Shown: one piece after another, positions 26,420 through 33,954 of the stretch
Numbering within the stretch: position 1 is the stretch's first letter
Layout of the letters: each line of letters starts with the position of its first letter
From: an uncultured Paracoccaceae bacterium
Lineage (GTDB): Bacteria; Pseudomonadota; Alphaproteobacteria; Rhodobacterales; Rhodobacteraceae
Assembly: GCA_947503925.1 (NCBI GenBank)
Contig: CANNFQ010000006.1
Location: forward strand, 62,001-126,000
DNA: 64,000 nt
Reading direction: 5' to 3'
The notes under the pieces: generated by a model
What the model was told of the DNA's origin: nothing
The model's database searches: none
What the model saw: the letters and a program-made list of their open reading frames with translations, nothing else
Translations under genes and position numbers: made by a program

Positions 26420-26881
26420 TCAGGCCTCCTGCAATTTGGTTGCGGCGGTTTTGACGGCAGCGCGGATACGCGGATAGGTACCACAGCGGCACAGGTTGCC
26501 ACCCATCACGATATCAATGTCATCGTCGGTCGGTTTGGGGTTTGTTTCCAATAGCGATGCGGCCTGCATGATCTGGCCTGACTGGCAATAGCCACATTGG
26601 GCAACCTGATGTTCGACCCATGCCTCTTGCACCGCATGCAGGGCATCGGGGGAGCCGAGCCCCTCAATCGTGACAACATCGGCACCTGCGGCACTGGCAG
26701 CAGCCACCTGACAGCTACGAACCGCCACACCATCCATATGCACGGTGCAGGCGCCACACTGCGCGATCCCGCAGCCATACTTCGTGCCTTTCAGCCCCAA
26801 TTCATCCCGCAGAACCCACAAAAGCGGCATGTCATCCTCGACATTCACCTCACGTTCTTCGCCATTCACCAGTAGTCGCAT
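26420..26881 (-). CDS. iorA: 2Fe-2S subunit of the molybdenum hydroxylase (IorA type)
   Basis: A 153-residue protein with two 2Fe-2S centres. The plant-type centre uses Cys37, Cys42, Cys45 and Cys57; the second uses Cys96, Cys99, Cys131 and Cys133. It passes electrons from the molybdenum site to the cytochrome. The ATG at 26881 has GGAGGA nine bases upstream and is chosen over a longer frame to 26908. It has no signal of its own; export with the Tat-bearing large subunit is the usual arrangement. Confidence 0.92.
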   Translation of the reverse strand: MRLLVNGEEREVNVEDDMPLLWVLRDELGLKGTKYGCGIAQCGACTVHMDGVAVRSCQVAAASAAGADVVTIEGLGSPDALHAVQEAWVEHQVAQCGYCQSGQIMQAASLLETNPKPTDDDIDIVMGGNLCRCGTYPRIRAAVKTAATKLQEA

Positions 26882-26927
26882 GCGATCGTTCCTCCGCTGA
26901 TTGGACAAATTGGCATTTTTAGTCTAA

Positions 26928-26953
26928 TTGACGTGTTTCCATCGACATGTCAA
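26928..26953. promoter_or_regulatory. Inverted-repeat operator between iorA and tetR
   Basis: TTGACGTGT and ACATGTCAA form an inverted repeat, eight of nine positions matching, around an eight-base spacer. It lies 10 bases before the TetR ATG and 47 bases before the iorA start, a position that lets one TetR dimer or dimer pair control both divergent units. Binding is inferred. Confidence 0.6.
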
Positions 26954-26962
26954 ACGAAAACC

Positions 26963-27523
26963 ATGACTGACAAGACCCGTATGATCGTTACAGCCGCCGC
27001 AAACATGTTTGCGCGCTATGGCTATTCCAAAACGACGATGGGCGATATCGCGGCCGAGGCGGGCGTGGCCCGTCAAACCGTTTATAACGCATTTCCGGGC
27101 AAAGAAGAAATCCTGCGGGCGGTTGTGCGGCAGGCAGGCGATGAAACCTATACCGCCGTCATGGCATCATGGGGCGACACGGACAGCATTGATGACAAAC
27201 TCTCTGCCTTTCACCAATACGGGCCGCTGAAATGGTTCGAGGCGATCTGCGCAGCCCCCGACCTGGCAGAATTGATGGACGGGCTGCACCGGGCCGCATC
27301 CGAAGAAATATCCGCGCTTGATCTGAAGTGGCGGGCTGCGCTTACCGATATGCTGTTAGCAAAAATGGAAACAACCACCACGTTGTCAGCGCCCATCGAC
27401 GACATCGTTGATTTCTTTTATGCGGCCAGCCTGAACGCCAAACACGGGGTGCAGGATCTCGCGCAATTGCGGTCACGGCTTGCCACGATCAAGCTGGCAA
27501 CACTGGCGCTGCTGAAAGCGTAA
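26963..27523 (+). CDS. TetR family transcriptional regulator
   Basis: A 186-residue regulator. The N-terminal helix-turn-helix is IVTAAANMFARYGYSKTTMGDIAAEAGVARQTVYNAFPGKEEIL, and the remainder is a variable ligand domain. The ATG at 26963 is chosen over one 30 bases upstream because the latter lies inside the inverted repeat. It is divergent from the molybdoenzyme operon and probably represses it and itself until an inducer binds. The ligand is unknown. Confidence 0.9.
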   Translation: MTDKTRMIVTAAANMFARYGYSKTTMGDIAAEAGVARQTVYNAFPGKEEILRAVVRQAGDETYTAVMASWGDTDSIDDKLSAFHQYGPLKWFEAICAAPDLAELMDGLHRAASEEISALDLKWRAALTDMLLAKMETTTTLSAPIDDIVDFFYAASLNAKHGVQDLAQLRSRLATIKLATLALLKA

Positions 27524-27532
27524 CATCGCCGG

Positions 27533-27979
27533 TCAGGCTTCTGATCCGATATTTTTCAACATGGTCATCAGACGGTCGAAATCTGCCTCACCCAAGGTGG
27601 CTTTGATCTCGGCCTCGACCTTCAGTTTTGCTTTTTGGCTGTCGCGCTGGGCGGCCATCCCTTTTTCAGTAAACCGAACGATCTTGCCGCGGCCATCGTC
27701 AGGGTCGGGGTCACGGCGCAGGATGCCCGATTGTTCAAGATCGACGATCAGCTGTTGCACCGCCTGTTTGCTAAGCCCCATGCGGGCCACGATATCGGCC
27801 TGTTTTGTGCCCTTCAGGCCGACATAGGGGACAACGCTGGATCGGGCCTCCTGATACCAGTCATGACCCGCCGCAACCATTTCTGCAGCAAATTTTTCCT
27901 TCCAGACAGCGGCGGCATCCCACAGGCGCCAGCCAATATGGTCAATACGAATATCGTCAACCTTCTTGACCAAATCCAT
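27533..27979 (-). CDS. MarR family transcriptional regulator
   Basis: A 148-residue winged-helix protein with the core TKQADIVARMGLSKQAVQQLIVDLEQSGILRRDPDPDDGRGKIVRFTEKG. It is divergent from a methyltransferase gene, with 53 bases between the starts, and a 21-base palindrome lies in the gap. Autoregulation and control of the methyltransferase are the likely role. It ends nine bases from the convergent TetR gene. Confidence 0.88.
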   Translation of the reverse strand: MDLVKKVDDIRIDHIGWRLWDAAAVWKEKFAAEMVAAGHDWYQEARSSVVPYVGLKGTKQADIVARMGLSKQAVQQLIVDLEQSGILRRDPDPDDGRGKIVRFTEKGMAAQRDSQKAKLKVEAEIKATLGEADFDRLMTMLKNIGSEA

Positions 27980-27987
27980 CCCTCATG

Positions 27988-28008
27988 ATAGTCAATTTAC
28001 TTGACCAT
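27988..28008. promoter_or_regulatory. Palindromic operator between marR and methyltransferase
   Basis: GTCAA-TTTAC-TTGAC at 27991-28005, extended by AT-purine on each side to 21 bases, is a near-perfect inverted repeat. It lies eight bases upstream of the MarR start codon and 24 bases upstream of the methyltransferase start. This is a classic MarR site position; binding is inferred. Confidence 0.65.
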
Positions 28009-28032
28009 ATAAATCAAAGGGCCGCTCGTCAA

Positions 28033-28650
28033 ATGACCACGGTTGAACCATGCAATGCCTATGACGCGACGGCCGATGCCTATACAAGGTCGCATGCGCG
28101 CTGGCTGCGGCATGCCGGCGGGGAGGCGCAATGCGCGTTCGAAGGGGCGGTCACAGCACTCCTGCGGCCGGGCGCCCGGATGCTGGATGTGGCCTGCGGG
28201 ACCGGCACCGTGGCGCGGCGTTTGATCCGCGAAACAATCGGAGAGATTGATCTGGTGCTCTTGGACGCCTCGCCAAGGATGCTGGCAAAATGCGGCGATA
28301 TTGGCGCCAAACGGGTGTTGGGCTGCATGAAGAACCTGCCCTTTGATGACAATGCGTTCGACGTGCTGACATGCGCCTGGGGGATCGAAACATTGGCGGA
28401 CCCCAGACCGGCATTGACCGAATTTATCCGGGTGACACGAACCGGCGGCCAGATTTGCCTGGTCTTCTGCGCAGACCGGCCCGCGCAATCGCTGATCGGG
28501 CGGGCACTGCGGCACAATATCACGGTAACGGGGCGGGGGCATTTCCTGCGCCACGACCGGCTGCGTCTTCTGGCCAATGCCGCTGGTGCACGGCATGTTC
28601 AAACCTTGCATTGCGCAGGACCTGCGGCCGCAATGATCCTGCATATTTAG
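28033..28650 (+). CDS. Class I SAM-dependent methyltransferase
   Basis: A 205-residue methyltransferase with motif I MLDVACGTGTVARRL, an acidic post-I region LVLLDASPRML, and the NLPFDDNAFDVLTCAWGIETLADP block of the UbiE/type-11 group. I start at ATG 28033; an in-frame ATG at 27985 would run through the operator palindrome. It is controlled, in all likelihood, by the divergent MarR gene. The substrate is unknown; a small molecule is more likely than DNA or protein given the family. Confidence 0.85.
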   Translation: MTTVEPCNAYDATADAYTRSHARWLRHAGGEAQCAFEGAVTALLRPGARMLDVACGTGTVARRLIRETIGEIDLVLLDASPRMLAKCGDIGAKRVLGCMKNLPFDDNAFDVLTCAWGIETLADPRPALTEFIRVTRTGGQICLVFCADRPAQSLIGRALRHNITVTGRGHFLRHDRLRLLANAAGARHVQTLHCAGPAAAMILHI

Positions 28651-29075
28651 GCTTTTTGGGCCGCCCGCATTTTCAGCTGCCTTTGAATGGCCCCGAAATG
28701 TACCGGCTTATGGTCGGGGCGGGATGCCTTGATGTGCTGCAATTGGCGGATGATCGTCCGCTCCGGGCTGGACAGACGCTGCAAGGCAATTCGCAAGACC
28801 CAGGGACGGCATTGTTCAACCGTAAAGGCATGCAGGACGACGCGCTGCTCAGCCGGGGTCAGGGCTTCGTAAGGGACGGTGCAATGCTCTTTGCGCATCA
28901 GGTCGACCGCCAGCAGCATCAGGCGCGGTGCCTGCGACTGATCAGGTGGGGCAACAAGCGCTGATTGATATGCAGTCGGTAACAAGGTGTGCAGGTTGTT
29001 CAGCCTGCGCCGAACGACCTGGTGAATGGACAGCCACGCTGCTGCCAAACTTATTAACAAAATACTACCAAACAA
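28647..29075 (-). CDS. Hypothetical protein with N-terminal hydrophobic segment
   Basis: An open frame of up to 142 codons, convergent with the methyltransferase and overlapping its stop by four bases. The N terminus MFGSILLISLAAAWLS looks like a membrane anchor, followed by a basic soluble part with no motif I recognise. The frame opens with a TTG and lacks a clear ribosome site, so the true start is uncertain. Absence of another gene on this 400-base stretch is the main support. Confidence 0.5.
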   Translation of the reverse strand: MFGSILLISLAAAWLSIHQVVRRRLNNLHTLLPTAYQSALVAPPDQSQAPRLMLLAVDLMRKEHCTVPYEALTPAEQRVVLHAFTVEQCRPWVLRIALQRLSSPERTIIRQLQHIKASRPDHKPVHFGAIQRQLKMRAAQKA

Positions 29076-29190
29076 AGGCTTTATCGATCCATCTTGCTGC
29101 CCCAGCGCCTTTTTAGCCGGGGGGTATGTTTACAATTTGACCTAAACGGCACCTTATTTCGTCAACTTCAAGGGTTCCGTGCCATCTTCG

Positions 29191-29218
29191 TTGACACGGG
29201 GCGAATCCTGTCTATAAG
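29191..29218 (+). promoter_or_regulatory. Strong sigma-70-like promoter for rpsD
   Basis: A perfect TTGACA (29191-29196) is separated by 16 bases from TATAAG (29213-29218). This places the transcription start about 100 bases upstream of the rpsD ATG and gives a structured leader. Confidence 0.75.
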
Positions 29219-29243
29219 CCGCGCATTCATTGGTGTTGGTGGC

Positions 29244-29283
29244 CCCCGCAAGGGGAAACCTGTCGCCCCGGCAAAATCCGGGG
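29244..29283 (+). promoter_or_regulatory. Two-hairpin leader of rpsD, possible S4 autoregulatory element
   Basis: Hairpin 1 is CCCC-GCAA-GGGG (29244-29255) with a GNRA-type tetraloop. Hairpin 2 is CCCCGG (29266-29271) paired with CCGGGG (29278-29283) around CAAAAT. Both lie in the untranslated leader. S4 is known in several bacteria to bind its own mRNA, so a translational control element is plausible, but I know of no defined family for this one. Confidence 0.5.
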
Positions 29284-29326
29284 AGGAGGACAACGCCCTT
29301 CGTTATAAACAGAAGGAGATCAGCGT

Positions 29327-29947
29327 ATGACTAAACGTACCGCTGCCAAGTACAAAATTGACCGCCGGATGGGCGAAAACATCTGGGGTCGCCCAAAATC
29401 ACCCGTCAACCGCCGCGAATATGGCCCCGGTCAGCACGGTCAGCGCCGCAAGGGCAAACTGTCTGACTTCGGCATCCAGCTGCGCGCCAAGCAAAAGCTG
29501 AAAGGCTATTATGGCGACCTGACGGAAAAGCAGTTCCGCCGCATCTATGCAGAGGCCGAGCGGGTCAAGGGCGACACCGGTGAAAACCTTATCGGTCTGC
29601 TGGAACGCCGCTTGGACGCCGTCGTCTACCGCGCGAAATTCGTGCCGACCGTATTTGCGGCCCGTCAGTTCGTGAACCACGGCCACGTGACAGTGAACGG
29701 CAAAAAGGTGAACATCCCGTCCTACCGCGTGAAAGAAGGCGACGTGATCGAGGTGCGCCAAAAATCCAAGCAGATGGAAATGGTGCTTGTCGCCGCCCAA
29801 CTGCCAGAGCGTGATGTGCCCGACTACATGGAAGTTGACCATTCAAAGATGGCCGCGACATTCACACGGACACCAAGCCTGGGCGACGTGCCTTACCCTG
29901 TCGCGATGGAACCAAACCTCGTGGTCGAATTCTACGCCAAGAACTGA
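29327..29947 (+). CDS. rpsD: 30S ribosomal protein S4
   Basis: A 206-residue S4 protein. It begins [38 protein letters not shown], and the S4 RNA-binding domain is present ([39 protein letters not shown]). S4 nucleates 30S assembly at the 5' domain of 16S rRNA. AAGGAG lies upstream of the ATG. It stands alone with its own promoter, leader and terminator rather than in the alpha operon. Confidence 0.98.
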   Translation: MTKRTAAKYKIDRRMGENIWGRPKSPVNRREYGPGQHGQRRKGKLSDFGIQLRAKQKLKGYYGDLTEKQFRRIYAEAERVKGDTGENLIGLLERRLDAVVYRAKFVPTVFAARQFVNHGHVTVNGKKVNIPSYRVKEGDVIEVRQKSKQMEMVLVAAQLPERDVPDYMEVDHSKMAATFTRTPSLGDVPYPVAMEPNLVVEFYAKN

Positions 29948-29992
29948 TCGGTGCGCCGACCACCCGGACCGGGTCCGGGGTTACAAACAAAG

Positions 29993-30018
29993 GCCGCGCA
30001 ATTGCGCGGCTTTTTTTT
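29993..30018 (+). terminator. Rho-independent terminator of rpsD
   Basis: GCCGCGC (29993-29999) pairs with GCGCGGC (30004-30010) around AATT, followed by eight T residues. Confidence 0.95.
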
Positions 30019-30071
30019 GACATAGCGAGTGATGGGTCACGTCGCCGATCTAGGGTACCCAGAATCAAGAC

Positions 30072-30118
30072 TGCAAGATAACTTGCAAGAAAATAGGAAT
30101 CGTGCAAGTGTACTTGCA
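30072..30118. promoter_or_regulatory. Twin operators TGCAAG-N4-CTTGCA upstream of rpiR
   Basis: Two copies of the same inverted repeat, TGCAAG-N4-CTTGCA, lie at 30072-30087 and 30103-30118. Their centres are 31 bases apart, about three helical turns, on the same DNA face. The second ends 13 bases before the RpiR ATG. They are probable sites for RpiR itself, controlling the regulator and the importer behind it. Confidence 0.72.
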
Positions 30119-30131
30119 GATAGGAATCTGC

Positions 30132-30968
30132 ATGTCTTTGATCAAGAAAATCTCTGAACAGGTAACGGCCCTCACGCCCGGCGAACGGCGGCTGGTCGAG
30201 AATGTCATCGAAAGCCCGACCTCAGCGGCGCTTGGCACAGCCGGTGAACTGGCAAAAGCCGCCGGTGTGCACGAGGCGACAGCGTCCCGATTGGCAAAGA
30301 AGCTGGGCTTCGACAGCTATGCTGCGTTTCGCGACGCCTTGCGCGATGAATTTATCGCCACACAGGAAACCGCCACAAGGTTCGAAAAAACCATCGCCGA
30401 AACCGGGACAGACACTGTGCTGGGCAAGCTTGCAATGGAAGAGGCGCAGGCGCTCAGCCATATTGAGGAATTCATCAGCCCTGCCCAGATCAACGAAATC
30501 GCTGATCTGATGATGCAGGCCAAACGGGTTTTCATCTACGGCTATGGCAATGCAGAAGTGCTGGCGTTGATGATGGTCAAACGGTTGCGCCGCTTCGGCA
30601 AGGATGTGCAGCAACTGGACACCGATCCGCGCGGGCTGGCCGAACAAATGCTGGGGCTTGAGACGGATGATGTCGTGCTCAGCTTTGCGTTCCGCCGTCC
30701 GCCCCGGGGCTATGCCGCGCTGATCGATACCGCGCGCGAGATTGGGGCAAAGACAATTATCATCTCTGGAAAATCAGGGGCACTTCTGGCGCCCCGTCCT
30801 GATCACATTCTGGCCGCACCCCGTTCGGGCGATCAGGACGCATTCCAGACACTGACCGTGCCGATGACGGTGTGCAACGCGCTCATCATCGCCGCCGGTC
30901 TTACCGCGAAGGAAGCTTCGCTGAGAAAGCTTGATCGACTGGGGAAACTGATCGAGCGCTTCGACTAA
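30132..30968 (+). CDS. RpiR/MurR family transcriptional regulator
   Basis: A 278-residue regulator. The N-terminal RpiR helix-turn-helix includes TAGELAKAAGVHEATASRLAKKLGFDSYAAFRDALRDEF. A C-terminal SIS domain spans about residues 120-260 (KRVFIYGYGNAEVLALMMVKRLRRFGKDVQQLD; AKTIIISGKSGALL). SIS domains bind phosphosugars. I start at ATG 30132, not at the frame's first start codon at 30102, which overlaps the second operator. It lies 25 bases upstream of the importer genes, in the same direction. Confidence 0.92.
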   Translation: MSLIKKISEQVTALTPGERRLVENVIESPTSAALGTAGELAKAAGVHEATASRLAKKLGFDSYAAFRDALRDEFIATQETATRFEKTIAETGTDTVLGKLAMEEAQALSHIEEFISPAQINEIADLMMQAKRVFIYGYGNAEVLALMMVKRLRRFGKDVQQLDTDPRGLAEQMLGLETDDVVLSFAFRRPPRGYAALIDTAREIGAKTIIISGKSGALLAPRPDHILAAPRSGDQDAFQTLTVPMTVCNALIIAAGLTAKEASLRKLDRLGKLIERFD

Positions 30969-30993
30969 GAAAGAGTACCCAAGGGAGGATCAC

Positions 30994-32115
30994 ATGGGTT
31001 TACGGAAAGCAACGCGCCTCGGCGTGACAGGTATCTTGTTGTCTTCGGCCGCACTGGCCGATGGCCATATGGACGGGATGGGACCAGCGGAACTGTTGCC
31101 CCTTGCCCAGCAAGAGGGGACCGTTACCGTCTATTCTTTCACCAGCCGGATCGGCAAGGTCGAAGCCGCCTTCGAGGCCGCATATCCCGGCATCGATTTG
31201 CAGGGCTTCGACATCTCTTCAACAGAGCAGATCGCCCGTCTGCGAGCCGAGGCGCAGGCAGGTGTCACCAATGCCGATGTCATCTATATCTCAGACACGC
31301 CTGTGGTGCTGACGGCGCTTTTGGAAACCGGCATCATCGCGCCTTATGTGCCGCCCCGGGTCGCGGACCGCGTGGACGCGCAATATCAAAGCCCGCTTCT
31401 GGCACAGCGCCTGTCAACCAAGGTCCTGATGTATAATGAAGAGGCAAACCCCGACGGTGCGCCGGTGTCCAACCTGTGGGAATTGACAACCGATGACTGG
31501 CGCGGACGCGTGGTGATGGTCGATCCACTGCAACGCGGCGATTACCTTGATCTGATGACAGAAATCGTTTTGCGGTCCGACGAAATGGCCGCAGCCTACG
31601 AGGCCCAGTTCGGCGCGCCCATCGCCCTTGATGGTGCGGCCAATGCGGGCGAACAATTCATCATGGATCTTTTTGCCAATGACGTGATCCTTGTCGGTTC
31701 AACCGATGATGTGAATGTCGCGGTTGGTGCGCTGGGGCAGGACAACCCGCCCGTCGGTTTCACCAGCTATTCGGATCGCCGCGACAATGAAGAAGAAGGA
31801 TGGGCATTGCAGGTCGCAAATGATGTCGCACCCGCGCCGGGGATCATTTTCCCCGCCGTGCTGGCGCTCGCGGCTGAACCCAAAAACCCTGCCGCGGCAC
31901 GGCTCGTCATCGATTTCCTGATGGGCGATGAAACCGAAACCGGCGGTCCGGGCCTTGCACCGTTTTATGTGGCGGGCGATTACGTGACGCGCACCGATAT
32001 CCCCCCGCATCCGGACGCGGTGCCGCTGGATGACTTCAGCGCATGGCGGATTGCGCCCGCAGAAACCGCGACGATCCGGGCCGAGATTGGTGATCTGGTC
32101 CTGACCTTGCAGTAA
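30994..32115 (+). CDS. ABC transporter substrate-binding protein (AfuA/FbpA fold)
   Basis: A 373-residue exported protein with a signal peptide ending near ALADG. The fold-2 pattern of iron/AfuA-type binding proteins is clear (EGTVTVYSFTSRIGKVEAAFEAAYPGIDLQGFDISSTEQIARLRAE). The tandem Tyr pair that FbpA proteins use to hold Fe(III) is absent: no YY occurs anywhere in the protein. Together with the RpiR regulator and downstream phosphatase, this favours a phosphorylated sugar or similar ligand, as in AfuA; that is inference. GGGAGG lies eight bases upstream of the ATG. Confidence 0.85.
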   Translation: MGLRKATRLGVTGILLSSAALADGHMDGMGPAELLPLAQQEGTVTVYSFTSRIGKVEAAFEAAYPGIDLQGFDISSTEQIARLRAEAQAGVTNADVIYISDTPVVLTALLETGIIAPYVPPRVADRVDAQYQSPLLAQRLSTKVLMYNEEANPDGAPVSNLWELTTDDWRGRVVMVDPLQRGDYLDLMTEIVLRSDEMAAAYEAQFGAPIALDGAANAGEQFIMDLFANDVILVGSTDDVNVAVGALGQDNPPVGFTSYSDRRDNEEEGWALQVANDVAPAPGIIFPAVLALAAEPKNPAAARLVIDFLMGDETETGGPGLAPFYVAGDYVTRTDIPPHPDAVPLDDFSAWRIAPAETATIRAEIGDLVLTLQ

Positions 32116-32131
32116 TGGCCATATCACCGAT

Positions 32132-32165
32132 ACGGAGGCTGGCATGACCAATGGCTGGCCTCCGT
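32132..32165 (+). promoter_or_regulatory. Stem-loop between binding-protein and permease genes
   Basis: ACGGAGGC (32132-32139) pairs with GCCTCCGT (32158-32165) around an 18-base loop that contains its own TGGC repeat. Hairpins in this position in importer operons commonly protect the upstream binding-protein mRNA and lower permease synthesis; that role is assumed here. Confidence 0.65.
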
Positions 32166-32199
32166 GTTATTCATCTTTCATGAAACGAAGGTTATCCCG

Positions 32200-33945
32200 A
32201 TGGCAGATATGGCCGTGAATGGGCACGGGCGGCGTGTGATCTTTCAGCAAGGGACGGTCCTGAAAACCATGGTCCTGGCGCTGTTGATTCTTCTCATTGT
32301 GCTGCCTCTTTTGCGCAGTGTGTTGTTCACCTTGCAGCCCGATAACATCCGGGCGTGGTCAGATGTGTTATCAGGCCGATTGGCGACCAGTCTTTTTTAC
32401 AAACCTCTGGGCAATACGTTGCTGATCGGGATTGTGGTGTCGGTTGGCTGCGTGTTGCTTGGAGGATTTCTGGCCTGGCTCGTCGTGATGACCAACGTGC
32501 CTTATCGCAAGACAATCGGTGTAATGGCGACGCTGCCCTTCATGATTCCATCCTTTGCAGCAGCGCTCGCCTGGGGGGCGTTATTCCGCAATGACCGGGT
32601 CGGCGGGCAGGTCGGCTGGTTGCAGGGGCTGGGGCTGGATATCCCGGACTGGCTGGCATGGGGCATCGTGCCCACGCTGATTGTGCTGACGCTGCATTAC
32701 TTCAGTCTGGCCTTCACGATCATTGCCGCCGCACTTGCCACGGTGAATTCCGACCTTGTCGAGGCCGCACAGATTGCAGGCGCAAAGGGGCGACGCATCC
32801 TGATGGGGATCATCCTGCCGGTCACCATGCCCGCGCTCGTCGCCGCGGGATCACTTTGCTTTGCTGGCGCTGTCTCAAACTTCGCAACACCGGCACTGCT
32901 GGGCCTGCCGGTGCGGATGCAAACCCTGTCCACACGGCTATTTGGGATGATTGAGGTGGGGCAAGTCGGGCGTGGCTATGTGATTGGCATTCTGCTGGTG
33001 GCGATCTCGGCGGTGTTTTTATGGGCGGGCAACCGGATCGTGTCAGGGCGGCGGTCTTATGCGACGATCACCGGCAAGGGCGGGCGGGCCAAACGCTTTG
33101 ACCTGCGCGGGATGCGCTGGCCGCTTTTCGCGATTGCGATGACTGTTCTGGTGGCGGCAACAATTATTCCGGTCATCGTGCTGACCGCGTCGAGCCTCGC
33201 ACCATCCTCCGCCAATCTCTTCTCCGGTTGGACCATGCATTACTGGATCGGGCAAAGCGATCCGTCCTTCGCACAAGGCATCCCCGGCATCGTCCACAAT
33301 GAAGACATCATGCGGGCGCTTACGGTCACGCTGGCGCTGGGGCTTGCAGTGGCCATCACGGGGATGGGGGTCGGCCTTTTGGCATCCTATACCACGGCGC
33401 GGTTCCGTGAAGGCTGGATGTCAGCGGCAATCACGCAAATCAGCTTCCTGCCACTTCTGGTGCCGGGCATCGCATTCGGGGCGGCCTATATCGCTTATCT
33501 TGGGGCACCAATCGGGCCGTTCCCCGCGCTTTACGGCACCTTCGCCCTGCTTGTCATCGCGGCAACGGCTTATCTGCTGCCCTTCTCGGTGCAAACCGGG
33601 AGGGCGGTGATCCAGCAGGTCGGCGGCGAACTCGAAGAAAGCGCGCGAATGACTGGCGCAGGATTTCTGAGGCGGCTCGGCGCGATCACGGTGCCGCTGG
33701 CCATTCGGGGGCTGACGGCTGGGGGGATCCTGATCTTCGTCAAGATCATCCGCGATCTATCCCTTGTGGTGCTGCTTTTCACGCCAACCATGCCCGTCCT
33801 TTCGGTCCTGGCATATCGCTATGCGTCCGAAGGGTTTGGGCAATTCGCCAACGCGATCACAGTCGTCATCCTTTTTATCTCTATCGCGGCCACGCTTATC
33901 GCGAACCGGCTGCAATCGAAATCCCAGCCCTGGCTGCAGAATTAG
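32200..33945 (+). CDS. ABC transporter permease, duplicated (AfuB/FbpB type)
   Basis: A 581-residue membrane protein formed of two permease halves with about twelve helices. Each half carries an EAA loop: EAAQIAGAKGRRILMGIILPVTMPAL and EESARMTGAGFLRRLGAITVPLAIRGL. One polypeptide can thus form the whole channel. The ATG at 32200 is chosen over a GTG 36 bases upstream that lies within the intergenic hairpin. It partners the binding protein before it and the ATPase nine bases after it. Confidence 0.9.
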   Translation: MADMAVNGHGRRVIFQQGTVLKTMVLALLILLIVLPLLRSVLFTLQPDNIRAWSDVLSGRLATSLFYKPLGNTLLIGIVVSVGCVLLGGFLAWLVVMTNVPYRKTIGVMATLPFMIPSFAAALAWGALFRNDRVGGQVGWLQGLGLDIPDWLAWGIVPTLIVLTLHYFSLAFTIIAAALATVNSDLVEAAQIAGAKGRRILMGIILPVTMPALVAAGSLCFAGAVSNFATPALLGLPVRMQTLSTRLFGMIEVGQVGRGYVIGILLVAISAVFLWAGNRIVSGRRSYATITGKGGRAKRFDLRGMRWPLFAIAMTVLVAATIIPVIVLTASSLAPSSANLFSGWTMHYWIGQSDPSFAQGIPGIVHNEDIMRALTVTLALGLAVAITGMGVGLLASYTTARFREGWMSAAITQISFLPLLVPGIAFGAAYIAYLGAPIGPFPALYGTFALLVIAATAYLLPFSVQTGRAVIQQVGGELEESARMTGAGFLRRLGAITVPLAIRGLTAGGILIFVKIIRDLSLVVLLFTPTMPVLSVLAYRYASEGFGQFANAITVVILFISIAATLIANRLQSKSQPWLQN

Positions 33946-33954
33946 AGGTCTCAC

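Noticed and set aside
28371..28964. 197-codon plus-strand frame crossing the methyltransferase end
   Set aside because: It is out of frame with the real methyltransferase and shows no domain.
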